Shown: one piece after another, positions 13,001 to 22,600 of the stretch | Layout: each line of letters begins with the position of its first letter | Position numbering within the stretch: position 1 is the first letter of the stretch | Notes under the pieces: model-generated | What the model was told of the DNA's origin: nothing | Seen by the model: only the letters and a program-made list of their open reading frames with translations | Databases searched by the model: none | From: Crossaster papposus | Lineage: Eukaryota; Echinodermata; Asteroidea; Velatida; Solasteridae | Length of the DNA: 64,000 nucleotides | Assembly: GCA_037893245.1 (NCBI GenBank) | Contig: JBAIAA010000509.1 | Coordinates: 248,001-312,000 of the forward strand | Direction: 5' to 3' | Program-made: the position numbers and the translations under genes

Positions 13001-16000
13001 GCTACCACCCTTTAAAATGAAATTTGTAAAGGTTAGTTTTATGGTATATATCTATAACTATATAGGATTGAAACAAACAATGGGTTCCAATTACCAAATG
13101 TATATGATCCCTTCAATATCTGTGTACTATACTTTTATTTACCAAAGAATTTAGCTTTGGCAAAGACGGGGAACTTTTCAGGCCTGCGTAAGTTGTAATG
13201 CAGCTGGGCGAGTGCCTTGTGTAACTTCCTGAAATCATTGTAGCGCTTCCAAACCACCGTCTGAAATGTGGAAAGAGAACATGACAAACGATGGTCAACG
13301 TTTATATGGAAACCTGCTAATATTAAATATTTAGGCCCAAATCTACATCATAAATGTTGCAACTTGATGCCACTTTTTCCTTCATATGTGACCTGTCACA
13401 ACAAAATGAGAGTAAAGTCGGAAAAATTGAAAATTGAGATATTGGTATTTTCAAATTCTTGGGAAAGATGGCTTTCCAATGGTACATAACACTTTGGGGT
13501 CTTGCGATAATGACTTTTTACAGCGCTGTAGAAAGTCATGGGTTTCACAAAACGTGTTTGTGAGAAAACTTACTTTAAAAATCTCAAACAAAACACACAA
13601 AAGATTACAAAACAGGACAAGTAAGGTTATTAGGTTGAGCATAGCAACGGCTATGTTCTAATCATTATTTCTTCTTGAAATTTTCCACACATACAAACTA
13701 TTGTTTAAACAACAAAATATCAAAATTTTGAAAACGTAGGATACTTAAGAGGACCTGATTTGCATATTTAATTACCGTGTTAATTAGACAACTAATGGAC
13801 TTTAATCCAAACACTAACTACGCAAACACTACGCAAATCGCGTAATTTAAGAAGTTTTCGATCATCTGATCTCACCCAAAAAAGCGCAATATGTAGAGGA
13901 GGACTTGGGCTTTCCAAATTACTCAAAATTTTAAAATTGACCACCCCTTCATATTTTGACTTTGGATGGCCATATCTCTGAATCACATCGTGCGACTTTA
14001 CTCTCATTGTATGTATATATCATCTCAATGGTCAATCAGTCCAAAAAATGTTGTTAGGAAATACTCTCCGTAGACTTGTTACACAACAGCTGAAGTGGCG
14101 TCAGGATACTACGGTACAGTACATGTACATTCTTTCCAAAATGGAATAAGATAAGTACATGTACATGTACTGGTAGTTTGTGTTAACACCCTGGTAATAC
14201 TCTTTAGTGAGATGTGGGGTTCTGAAAAGAACAGGAGGAACCACACATCTCACTAAAGAGTATAACCGTGGTGTTACCGCAAACTATATTCTTATTGCCT
14301 TTTCGCCATGTAAACCTTCAAATCGCAAAATGGAATAAAGTATTCCACATGGAACCATTTTAAAGATAAAAAAGTCAACCTCTTTACAAAAATATGTCAG
14401 ATAATCAGAGAGTTGCTCTGAAATGCAATATTCATAAAACTTGTAAAGTTCTACATAACTTGGTGATGAGGGGTTATCCATTTTTAAGAGTAAAGGGAAA
14501 GGCTATTATGAAGCCCTAACATAAATATATCAACAGAAAAATATATACAAAATGTTTTCTCACCTCAACTACTGCTTCAGGTTTTGCTACGGAGAAAGCC
14601 TGCATGAAACAAACAAAACAAATCAAGTAAACAAAGAATTAGGTGGCTATTAATGCAGTGAGCTAAAATGTTATCCTCTAAAGATTGCAGAAAGGATTTC
14701 CTGTACAGATATCACTGTTTTGTAATTATACATTTTTAACCAGTTCGCGCCGGGATTATTTTAACATCTCCGAGCCGAGGGGAGCGGGATTATTTTTAAC
14801 GAAACTCGATCCGAAGCGGGTTCAGGCCGATAGTGCCGGTAAGCACACCCACATATTTCCAGCCTTGCTCGCTGCTGACAGACATTTCCGAACTTGAACT
14901 TGGCGTGTTTATGCATCATCCGTTTTGAATTTGGGGAAAACTTTGCATTTATATACGTCATCCGGCGCGAACTGGTTAATCTTCAAAGCGCCAAATGTTT
15001 CCGTCCTATTTGCTTATTTTCTCTCAACTTTCTTTTCTTGATTCTTCTTCTGTATTTTTGCTAGCAAACATCCTTGGGTCTTGCCAGTACTCGGCAGTCT
15101 TATTACATGTATATTGCAATATGTTGTGTAAAACAATTACCAGCGTAAACTGTATGACACGCAAAGTCTAGTCCCGGTTGGATGGTAATGCCTCTCAATT
15201 CATATTCAATACCGTCGAATCTAGTACAAAAATTCAGGGCACTTTGTGAAGATCTTCTAGGAATCAAGCGAGACCAAAAAAAGGCAACACGTTTGTCTTG
15301 GACTCCACCCTTTTTTACGGAATTTCTTGGGACCGGAAGGTGCTATGTTTGCGTATTAGTGATTAACAGGAAAATTTGTAAAAAATGTGGCCGTCAAATG
15401 ATAGGGTGTTCTTTATCTGAACAATTGTTCATGTTTTACAAAGATCCGAGCATGGGGGTGTAAGTATAAGCCACTTCGACATTCCAACTGCGCATGTGCA
15501 CAACAAGATTCAAAAAATTTTCTCTTGAGATAAACACGGCAGACAAATGCACACAAGGCTATGAGGAACGTGGTAACCGAATCCGCATTTTGTGCATTTT
15601 CTTGTGAAATCAAAAAGACGATGGCCACACAAAACACCTGAAAACACCTGAAAACACCAAAACGTAAAAAAAACATTTACTTAATAACTTTAGAACACGA
15701 CGATCTCTTTAAATTCGCTGGTACCCCGCTATGCTTTTGCACGCAATCGCTGAAATGTTTATCTCAAAAAATTTTTTGTAAAATCTCCATGTGCACACGC
15801 GCAGCGGGAATATCGAACTGGCTTATTCCGCTGCCACGTTCACGGGTCTAGGCTTAACATCGTAGTCCTTACAAATACAAGTGACAAAAGTGACAATCCT
15901 TACACAGTGCTCAAATTAAATTTTTACTCTGTGAAGTACAAGGTAAGACAAAAATATGTTTCTAAAATAGCGTCAGGTTGAAACATTCTTTCCAACTTTG

Positions 16001-16254
16001 CGTGTATAAACGTCATCCGACGCGAACTGGTTAAAAAGGGTCCCGTGGCGTAGTCGTATTCCGTATAATCGCCGGTGTGGTGTACAAACTACAAATTTAA
16101 TTTGGTTTTGTTTGTCATCTATGTCGAAAATGTTTATTACATAGCATACCCTGTAAGTCACTTTGTAAACAGTAAATCCCTTTTCGTGTTTGGTGGGGTC
16201 TGTGACGGTGAAATTTCTGATCCAAGTATTTTTCGACTTCGTCGAAGATGCCAT
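935..16254 (-). CDS. SNX15: SNX15/RPS6KC1-like PX-MIT protein, nine exons, C-terminus uncertain
   Basis: The spliced product has 479 residues before the last donor-like site. Exons in order: 16254-16150, 14599-14564, 13260-13143, 8452-8337, 7269-6912, 5873-5686, 5189-4986, 2158-1969, 1056-935. All eight introns are GT-AG and every phase joins. Residues 14-125 form a PX domain with the PI3P-binding WKRYNDF motif and the GRFDEDVVEERR helix. Residues 126-375 are low-complexity, with a run of seven Asp and an LSFFDPL motif resembling the ALFDPF motif of vertebrate SNX15. Residues 399-465 form an MIT helical bundle (YLYQAAYHISLALENE, then EAVRRKTAHYLMKAEDLY). PX domains bind endosomal PI3P and MIT domains bind ESCRT-III tails, so a role in endosomal sorting is likely. 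The gene could be SNX15, or RPS6KC1 whose kinase exons lie beyond the left edge. The ARL2 neighbour and the FDPL motif favour SNX15. Confidence 0.88.
1094..1314 (+). mobile_element. CCAGTTCGCGCC MITE, copy 1
   Basis: Terminal inverted repeats CTAGTTCGCGCCGG and CCGGCTCGAACTGG; about 221 bp. The internal GGATCGAGTTTCGTTAAAA is shared with the other copies. The flanking TTAA is mutated. Lies in PX-MIT intron 8, right beside exon 9. Confidence 0.85.
1969..2158 (-). CDS. SNX15: PX-MIT gene exon 8 (first MIT helices)
   Basis: Codes residues 376-438, with EEDYLYQAAYHISLALENE and YQAAFDLYKSGVGVLLKGV, the first two MIT helices. The acceptor TGATCCCAG is used because only it preserves phase with exon 7; a nearer AG would shift the frame. 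The donor is GTGAGA, phase 1. Confidence 0.9.
2579..3118 (+). pseudogene. THAP-domain relic with two in-frame stops
   Basis: The frame starts MPTRCVAAGCSKTTKDRVSL and contains the C2CH zinc-coordinating residues of a THAP domain (Cys5, Cys10, Cys56, His59 within CSDHF), the conserved RIWTAKV Trp and the closing AVPTIF motif. All lie in one frame and at normal spacing. TAG (2723-2725) and TGA (2726-2728) interrupt it at codons 49-50. After the domain the frame stays open to 3118 but turns into low-complexity sequence over an ACATGT repeat. THAP domains occur in host DNA-binding proteins and in Kolobok and P-type transposons. It lies antisense inside intron 7 of the PX-MIT gene, so a transposon relic is most likely. 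Confidence 0.7.
3785..3926. repeat. 142-bp foldback
   Basis: Arms of about 55 bp: ACAATCGTTGACTGCTGTGG against CACAGCAGTCAACGATTGT, continuing through GGGATATGACGTTTTGAACA. In PX-MIT intron 7. Confidence 0.9.
4986..5189 (-). CDS. SNX15: PX-MIT gene exon 7 (linker)
   Basis: Codes residues 308-375. The second half (NERNTMARAYLNCIRAQQAA) is likely helical. The acceptor is TTTCCAG and the donor the consensus GTAAGT. Both ends are phase 0. Confidence 0.82.
5241..5534. mobile_element. TTAA-AGGTAGGATA MITE, copy 1
   Basis: Left end TTAA then AGGTAGGATAAACCATTTGC; right end AATGGTGTATCCTACCT then a mutated TTGA. The centre holds CGCCTGACGGCGATCGCG. Sits in PX-MIT intron 6. Confidence 0.85.
5686..5873 (-). 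CDS. SNX15: PX-MIT gene exon 6 (linker)
   Basis: Codes residues 245-307, including SPIHQSNSWLFQAMDMC and a Ser/Thr/Asp-rich tail. The acceptor TTTCCTCCAG is strong and the donor is GTAGGG. Phase 1 in and phase 0 out fit both neighbours. Confidence 0.8.
6381..6627. mobile_element. CAGGGGCCAATTTCA MITE, copy 1
   Basis: 247 bp with ends CAGGGGCCAATTTCACGGAG and its complement, plus inner TGCTAAGCACAAATTTGCTT arms. In PX-MIT intron 5. Confidence 0.85.
6790..6870 (-). repeat. tRNA-related SINE fragment
   Basis: The minus strand carries a B box (GGTTCGAGTCC). The adjoining GTGCCTTGCCCAAGGGCACA hairpin is a common companion in invertebrate SINE-like repeats. In PX-MIT intron 5. Confidence 0.4.
6912..7269 (-). 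CDS. SNX15: PX-MIT gene exon 5 (Ser-rich and acidic linker)
   Basis: Codes residues 126-244. It opens with GGEEVS, matching the GGE that follows the PX domain in SNX15. It then runs through a Ser/Pro-rich stretch and a run of seven Asp, and ends LQDLSFFDPLSDT. The acceptor follows TTTTGTCAAG and the donor is GTAAAG in phase 1. Confidence 0.85.
7860..8190 (+). mobile_element. Possible LINE 3' end with AAATAAATA tail
   Basis: T/G-rich stretch ending GCCTGAGAAATTATCTAATA then AATAAATACAAATAAATAAA. No coding remnant. In PX-MIT intron 4. Confidence 0.35.
8337..8452 (-). CDS. SNX15: PX-MIT gene exon 4 (end of PX domain)
   Basis: Codes residues 87-125: GRFDEDVVEERRQSALKLL to HYRNFFA. This is the helical end of the PX domain, with the GRFDE and EERR signature shared by SNX15 and RPS6KC1. 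The donor is GTGAGA, phase 0. Confidence 0.93.
8521..9165. repeat. Degenerate GAGGATTTTTGAGGATTGAG repeats
   Basis: Several copies of a roughly 40-60-bp unit built on GAGGATTTTTGAGGATTGAG and GCTGAATGGGGTTTTCAAAA. A related piece lies in ARL2 intron 1 (19140-19255). A MITE (8607-8840) is inserted in it. Confidence 0.75.
8607..8840 (+). mobile_element. CCAGTTCGCGCC MITE, copy 2
   Basis: 234 bp between perfect TTAA duplications (8603-8606, 8841-8844). Ends CCAGTTCGCGCCGG and CCGGCGCGAACTGG. Almost identical to the copy at 12177. Confidence 0.92.
9363..9457 (-). repeat. Short AAGTCCCTGC tandem repeat, inverted relative of the 12-bp minisatellite
   Basis: About nine degenerate units of AAGTCCCTGC and AAGTCCATCAC. 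Read on the other strand they give GCAGGGACTT, the motif found at the far edge of the large array (12120-12140). Confidence 0.8.
9541..12131. repeat. 12-bp minisatellite with higher-order repeats, about 2.6 kb
   Basis: About 215 units of 12 bp, in variants GACTGGACTTGT, GACTGGACTCGT, GAAAGGACTCGT, GAAAAGACTCGT, GAAAGAACTTGG and GACAGAACTTGT. The GAAAGAACTTGG marker recurs at 10271, 10439, 10751, 10919, 11183, 11351, 11615 and 11783, so spacings are 168, 312, 168, 264, 168, 264 and 168. A 432-bp higher-order unit (264 plus 168) is therefore repeated. The 12-bp period keeps three frames free of stops for about 900 codons. The array lies in intron 3 of the PX-MIT gene. Confidence 0.95.
12177..12410 (+). 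mobile_element. CCAGTTCGCGCC MITE, copy 3
   Basis: 234 bp between TTAA duplications (12173-12176, 12411-12414). By eye only about two bases differ from the 8607 copy. Confidence 0.92.
12726..13112. mobile_element. TTAA-AGGGATCGTATACG MITE, copy 1
   Basis: 387 bp. Left end TTAA then AGGGATCGTATACGTTTGG; right end CCAAATGTATATGATCCCT then TCAA. Ends 30 bases from exon 3 of the PX-MIT gene. Confidence 0.9.
13143..13260 (-). CDS. SNX15: PX-MIT gene exon 3 (PX core)
   Basis: Codes residues 48-86: TVVWKRYNDFRKLHKAL through FPVFAKAKFF. The Arg-Tyr pair of WKRYNDF is the PI3P-contacting motif of PX domains. The acceptor is CATTTCAG and the donor GTAAAT. The exon ends in phase 1 and joins the Gly at the start of exon 4. 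Confidence 0.93.
14176..14284. repeat. 109-bp foldback
   Basis: Arms pair GTTTGTGTTAACACC with GGTGTTACCGCAAAC and TACTCTTTAGTGAGATGTGG with its complement. In PX-MIT intron 2. Confidence 0.9.
14564..14599 (-). CDS. SNX15: PX-MIT gene exon 2 (36-bp microexon)
   Basis: Codes only AFSVAKPEAVVE (residues 36-47). It fits the PX segment between YKVTYR and VVWKRY in position and length. The acceptor is CATGCAG, the donor GTGAGA, and both ends are phase 0. Confidence 0.85.
14740..14975 (-). mobile_element. CCAGTTCGCGCC MITE, copy 4 (reverse orientation)
   Basis: 236 bp between TTAA duplications (14736-14739, 14976-14979). The internal GAGTTTCGTTAAAA motif reads on the minus strand. Confidence 0.9.
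15182..15463 (+). pseudogene. Possible piggyBac transposase C-terminal fragment (Cys-rich end)
   Basis: The end of the frame reads ATRLSWTPPFFTEFLGTGRC followed by YVC, then CKKCGRQMIGC. This resembles the piggyBac tail, where RL..HFPE precedes a cross-brace Cys-rich domain (RC..C, then C..C). Spacing of the later Cys residues is off and the upstream frame is not recognisable. It lies in intron 1 of the PX-MIT gene. Confidence 0.3.
15988..16030 (+). mobile_element. CCAGTTCGCGCC MITE, terminal fragment
   Basis: Only one end is present: CGTGTATAAACGTCATCCGA and CGCGAACTGG, followed by TTAA at 16031. Confidence 0.7.
16150..16254 (-). CDS. SNX15: PX-MIT gene exon 1 (start of PX domain)
   Basis: Codes residues 1-35, beginning MASSTKSKNTW and running into FTVTDPTKHEKGFTVYKVT, the first strand of the PX domain. 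The frame stays open upstream, but this Met is chosen because the family starts 12-15 residues before the FTV.DP motif. The donor is GTATGC and the exon ends in phase 0. Confidence 0.88.
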
Positions 16255-16612
16255 GATCGACGGTCCAGCACTCCAAATTATCTCATGAAGTCGTTGTCGA
16301 AACCTCAGCTTAGGCTTCATCTTGGCTCCATCACCATTGCCAAACTGCATGAACGAAACCAATAAAGACGAAGCTGAGGTTTCAAAAATGGCCCTTGTAT
16401 CTGGATCTGTCACACGACGTAGTGTGGCTCCTGACGCAATATGTAGCTGTAAGCCAGACGAGAACATTACAAAATATTTGATCACTTGGTGGGGGCGCTA
16501 TACAAGATTACCGCGACAACTAAACTTCGAGTTCGACAGTCGATAGGATTTGATCAGCAATTTGTCGGCGATTAAAACCATTTATACGTACGTCCACACA
16601 CATTCCCTCAAT
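16255..16612. promoter_or_regulatory. Putative bidirectional promoter between the PX-MIT gene and ARL2
   Basis: Only 358 bases separate the two divergent start codons, and neither 5' end shows another clear exon, so both genes probably start here. I see no obvious TATA box. A short foldback (CGAAACCTCAGCTT at 16296 against AAGCTGAGGTTTC at 16371) lies in the half next to the PX-MIT gene. Confidence 0.6.
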
Positions 16613-16677
16613 ATGGGATTGTTGACAATTTTAAAGAAAATGAAAGAGAAGGAAAAGGAAGTTCGACTTCTAATGCT
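16613..16677 (+). CDS. ARL2: ARL2 exon 1 (N-terminal helix)
   Basis: Codes [20 protein letters not shown] plus ML (21 codons and two bases). The donor is GTATCC. The exon is too short to show as a long open frame but matches the ARL2 N-terminus almost residue for residue. Confidence 0.95.
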
Positions 16678-19600
16678 GTATCCTTTTGTAATATAAAAAA
16701 TAATGTATTTTGCTTGCAGTTACTGCGTGCAAACCGTTAACGGATAACGGTCTCGACTTGTATCGTCAGACCCCCTAAATCTGCGCGGTCCTATTTCTGC
16801 GCACTCGCCTTTAATTTCAATTTGGCAACGCGCGCGTCTTAAAAATGATGTACTGTCACTAGGATCGTATTCTTTGATGCATGAACTTTCACAACCACCG
16901 ACAAAATATGTAAAGTGAATGCTTTAACGGTAAGTCAGGCAAAAATTGAAAAAAATCTGCTTTTTACAGCTAATTTACTAGGTACAATTGTTGGTAGAGG
17001 CTTTCGGGCCTGCAGAAGTCGAAAAGATGACCGCACGGTAAACTTTGTTATTCGCCCTCTGTCGTCAGTATTATAGCTACCGTGTCCTATATAATTCATT
17101 ATTTTTTTAAAGGCGGTTTAAGACTTGCGGTGCAACAAAGAAGACATGTTACTTATATTATTTTGGAATTTTCTTCTGTCATACCTATTAAAATCTGACA
17201 TCTTGACAATGTTCTCTGTTGATTGGGATGATCAATATATGACATATATGACATACATTCATCAAGATAGTTTAGGTTACCAAATCTAAGAAGGGGTCAA
17301 TTTATTAAGGCATTTAAATATTATTAGGTTTATTTGTATTTTTAATTAATTCAGGCCTAATCAACAACCGAGTTTATTGATGCACCCTTCTAAAAACTCA
17401 GCGAACCAATTGCTACTTGAAATGAACAATACAACGCACAACTTGGTCCTGGGTGTACCTTGTATAAACCATTATCACAAAGATTATTAATATTAGAACG
17501 AGAGGCTTTGAACGTCTGAGGTGACGATTTGTAATATTGTAAAACTATTTTGTATTGCCTAAAGAACATAAAAATCCATTTTAGTATGAATTCAGAGCAC
17601 GGCAGTCTTTAGTTTAGTTTGACTGAGAGTATGATTCGTGAACACTCGTGTAGAGCTAATCCTACTAATATTTAAAGTAACAAAAATTATTATTAATTAT
17701 TTTAATATTAATGTACATTTCCAACTTTATTAATACATTTCTTCAATGATAACAATACAAACTGGGGTCTACATATATATTAAATAGGTAAATATGTATA
17801 AATTGGATGTGAATTTTAAATATATGCCTTTTTGTAAAAACAAAATTAACAATTATCTATTGAGAATTCAACCATTATGTCGAATTAATCTTGAAATTAC
17901 GGAAAGTGTACTGGCATTGAAAAAAAAAAGGAAATAATTATGTTAAAAATGTTCAAGCTAATATATTTTCCAAAATCAAGGAGTAAAAAATGTTGTTCTT
18001 GAGTAGCATGGCCCGGACACCGTAGATTTTCCATGAAGCGCCCCACTGCGCAGATTTAGGCAGGATTTTTTTCTGAACGCCAGAACTGCACGCTTTGGAA
18101 TTCCCCGCTTGTCGCTACAAATAAAGATAATTTGGCTTTGTTAATCAGCATGGTGGAAGATCGTAAGCCAACAATATAAGTTTTGTTGATGAAAAGAGTG
18201 GTTGCTCTTTTAGTTTTAAGCTACTCGGTTGCAAACCCTTATGTGCGCAGAAATAGGATGATCGAGGATACTATGTGTGACGGCTTTTTATTTAGGCAAC
18301 AGTGCGATGACCCGGTTATTACTGTGTGATAATGACCGGGTTGGGGGATGACCGCTGCTAATGGACCCGGTCATCCCCCAACCCGGTCATCCCCTAACCC
18401 GGTCATTATCACTATCAGGGCAGTAATAATTAAACCGGGTCCTCGCACTGCACTGTTATTCCCTTTAATAAATACCTTTTTAACAAGAAAAATTGTGAAA
18501 TTGCTCCAAATTTCGTGACTTTCACTTTCAGTGATATTTCCAGCGTTTTGTGTTTATGTTCAGGGGCCATAGTTTTAGCTTATGCATGGTACCCAATCTT
18601 TTTTATATGCGTTGTGTTGCCCATACTTCGGGACCAGTCGGGACAAGTGCATTTTGAAAAATGCCGCGCGTATAGATACAAACGTTCTACGCGTACATTG
18701 ATAGCACGCAGTATCAAGATTTGATGCGTCCTTGTTACAAGTTACCGTAGAACTGTTGCATTCGGCCAATCATTGGCTTACATGATGCTGGATTCATGCT
18801 GGTTAAGGGGACATTTATTTGCTTCTTCTTGAAAGCCGGGTTATTACTACATGATAATGTCCTCCACGTGATCGATTCTCAACCAATTAGAAGCCAGCAA
18901 CTCTCCTAGGTATTTATTAGACAAAAATATAGTGCCCAAGATTTTGGATTAAACCTACAATAAAATACAAAGGTCGCCAAAACCACGACAATAACAACAA
19001 AAAACACTTACAAATCGGCCTGAATCCATTCCATGGCCATGCAGGTTCTTTGCTAAGACAACAATACACAATTATATATTACAAATTAAAAGTTTTAAAG
19101 GGTTATTCTGTGTGAGTGTGTCAAATTACCCATTTTTTATTTAATGCCCTCAATCTTGCAAATTCCTCTGATGCATCTTCCAAATGTGCCCTCAATCCTG
19201 CCAAATCCTGCAATTTGCAAAGAGGATTTGGGAGGATTTGGGATGGTTAGGGTTAAACTTTAAACTTTCTTGGGCTAGTTTTTGTTGAGATAGTTTTATT
19301 AAAGCTGTGGTCGGATGAAATTGTTTTGCTCGGAAGAACCTTAACCTTGCAAAAAAGTGGACTAGACAATGCTGGCAAGACAACAATTCTAAAGAAATTC
19401 AACGGGGAAGACATCAGTACCATCTCTCCAACCCTAGGCTTCAACATCAAGACATTGGAACACAGAGGGTGAGTTGACCCCTTGACGCCGGTATTAATTC
19501 CTCACTCACTGCATTATACGCATGACTGCACAGTAACCTTTGTCCAGCAGCTGCACTGCACAATGGACACGAGCATGCAGCTGTGACACAGGCCATGGTC

Positions 19601-22600
19601 TACGGCATAGCACAGCTGACAACATTCCGGACAGATTTGCGGGCCACGGCCATAGCATCAAGGGGTTAAAAAAGGAAAAATTGAGGTTGATTTGAAACGT
19701 GATCCTTGATCTATCAGTGTTTCATGGAGGGTTTTGTAGCCTGTATGTGTCCTGTACAGCTGACTGAGCATCACTATTGTAACAAAATCAGCATTGTGCT
19801 AACAGATTACGTGTTTACATGCTTAATTGGTAAACAGTGGTGTCTTCTTCCAGAACTGTATTTAGTCTTACAGACTGTGAGGCCCAAAGATGTTAAAAAC
19901 ATTTTGTTGGAACAAAAAAACGTGAAAATTACAAAAGGTCATATATGCAAAGTAGCAGTCTAATTCCAATCAAACTTGGTTCATAGATGCAATACCGTAA
20001 CCTTCATATTGTGTTTTTTCAAAGGTCAAAGGTCATTGAGGTCAAGTTTTAAAATAGGCTTGAATTGTAAAATGTGTCTGAAAATGTTTGCAATATTGTA
20101 TACTTCATATGATGATCCTTTCAAAGGTCAAGTACTGAGGTGAAAGGTCATTTGAGGTCAAATGTTATTTAAGGTCAAATGCCATTTTAAGTCAAAGGTC
20201 ATTTGAATTCAAGTTCTTAATTAGGATTGAATTGCAAATTGTGAATTATTCAAAAACTTTAGGTCCAATTGCAATCAACCTTGGGTCATGTATGCAATAT
20301 TGTAACCAGTTATATGATGGTTGTGTCAAAGGTCAAATACTGCGGTCAAAGGTCGTTTAAGGTTAATTACGAAAGCAGACGAGACATGTGGTTCGTGACC
20401 CGTCCTTGTTAGACTTCCAATCAAGTATATTTTTAGACCCACTTGAACTTATCCGCTGCTGGCCGCAATACTTGCCTGTTTCTTGGTACGTCCAATACTT
20501 ATGTGTGACGTACATTTGTATTTTCACTACTATGTACCCAACTTTGCTTCACGAGCAGGGCCTGTGGTGACTGACTCTGGGGAGAGTCGGAGCTAATCGC
20601 GGTATGGCACATGGCACTAATTACCCGAGTCAACACAGGGGAGCTAATAAAACACACCCAAAATGAATGTACACGTACTCTGGACTGATTTAAGACATAA
20701 CACAACTGACAGATTGTACTTGACCCATCTTGCTGTTATTCCTTTCAGCTTTAAGCTAAATGTTTGGGATGTCGGAGGCCAGAAGTCGCTGCGGTCATAC
20801 TGGAGGAACTACTTTGAGAGCACCGATGGCTTGATTTGGGTCGTAGACTGCGCCGATAGGAGGAGACTGTTAGACTGTAAAAAGGAGCTTCATTCCCTGC
20901 TAATAGAAGAGGTATGTACAGTACGAGTTCATGACTAAAATATTGCAAACTGCATATACAAACTGTTGGACTCTGATTCTGGAGGTATGTCTCACCCAGT
21001 GTAAAGACAATCAGTATATTAGGGGTTCCAGTACCCATCCCAACAGATTCCAACAAAACCTGGTGTTGGAGTTTGACTGGATAGGGATTGTTAGGGTTTT
21101 AATGTTTGTTAGTACATTTGTGTGTATAAAATATCTACATGCAATTGCAACGTATGCACTTTTTCAGCTGCACATTTGGTTAAAATAAAATTGTTTGAAA
21201 TTTACACATTTCTTAGTGCTCATTTCTTGTCTGGACTAAAATTCTACAAACCGTTTTGCGAATATTTTGTCAAACAAATAGCCAAAGCTAGGTTTTGGGG
21301 CTACCTTTCTGTAATATTTCTGTAACCCTTTCTGTAATATGTCATTGATGTCATTTCAAGTTTTTCTCTACCCTTATCTTTACATTTGTAACCCGCCCTG
21401 CAAAAATATGTTAAAAATATATTTTTTGTATTTTACAGTTGCTCAGAAAAAGCAGGAAATAAGCCTTAATTTTATTTTTGGCACAACTCTGTAGTGTAAT
21501 GCATTGGTCTTTTACAATTTTTGGAAATTTGCTTTTTCTCAGTTAAATTCAAAATGTCTTTGAAAAGAAATGAAGATTTACAATTGTAGTGCTTCATCAG
21601 ATGCTATGGTAAGAGAATGACAAAACCTGTATTAAATTTAATTTAGGGATCAAAACAATCTTTTTAATCGATCAGATCTGAAAATATAGGTGTCGGAGAA
21701 ACTAAAATGCCTTAAAACAAAAACATTATTTGTTTGAAAAAAAATGACCTCTGAGACAATAAACAGCCCTTTACGTACAAATGTATTTTGCGACATCAGA
21801 CTCATTTTTGCAGAGCGGGTCACATTTGATTTTCACTCTAATTGTCATGCTTATTACCAGCACCAATGAATGCTCTGGTTCACTATTGGCCATGTTTTGC
21901 TTTTTGCAAATCAAAAATTACACCATGAGGCCAAGGATTTCATGTGCAGTGCACATTGAACTGATGATTCTATATAAGTGATTGTGAATCCAGAGATATA
22001 GCCGAGTCTGGAGGCGATGCCTAAGCTTGGCTAACCACAGGAAGTTCAGAACTGATGATTCTACAAGTGACTGTGAATCCAGAGGTGTAGCCGAGTCTAG
22101 AAGCGATGCCTTAGCTTGGCTAACCACAGAAAGTTCAGTGCTGATGTAAACATCTATGAAAGTGTATCTGTCTTCTATTTTTCTGCAGAGATTATCGGGA
22201 GCTACTCTGTTAGTATTTGCTAACAAACAGGATCTACCCGGGTCCTTACCTGCAGATGATATTAGACAGGTAGGTTCCATTCTTTATCACTTATCGGGCA
22301 AAACTTCAGTTGTCAGTACATGTATATTATACACATTTTGTTTGTATTCAGAGGTTTTGAGCGTAATCAACAAAACAAGCTAATTTGAATAGGGTTAAGT
22401 ATAAGGGTGTGTATTTATGTTGTGACACCCCTACGTTTCGACTACTCAAACATGGTTTGAGGGTCAATATTAGCTCCTAATTGGCATTTTCAATACCAAG
22501 GGAAGCTAATATCAACTACCCACCCGAAATATACCATGTTATATATACCATGTTTTACTATACCTCAAACATGTATATATTCAGTTTACTTACAATTTAT

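Noticed and set aside
16255-16485. N-terminal extension of the PX-MIT exon 1 frame to a Met at 16485
   Set aside because: It would run through a foldback and the shared promoter; family members start just before the PX domain.
16786-18260. Single 1.5-kb element bounded by CCTATTTCTGCGCAC words in ARL2 intron 1
   Set aside because: The two pairs of matching words are not in mirror order, so one set of terminal repeats is not supported.
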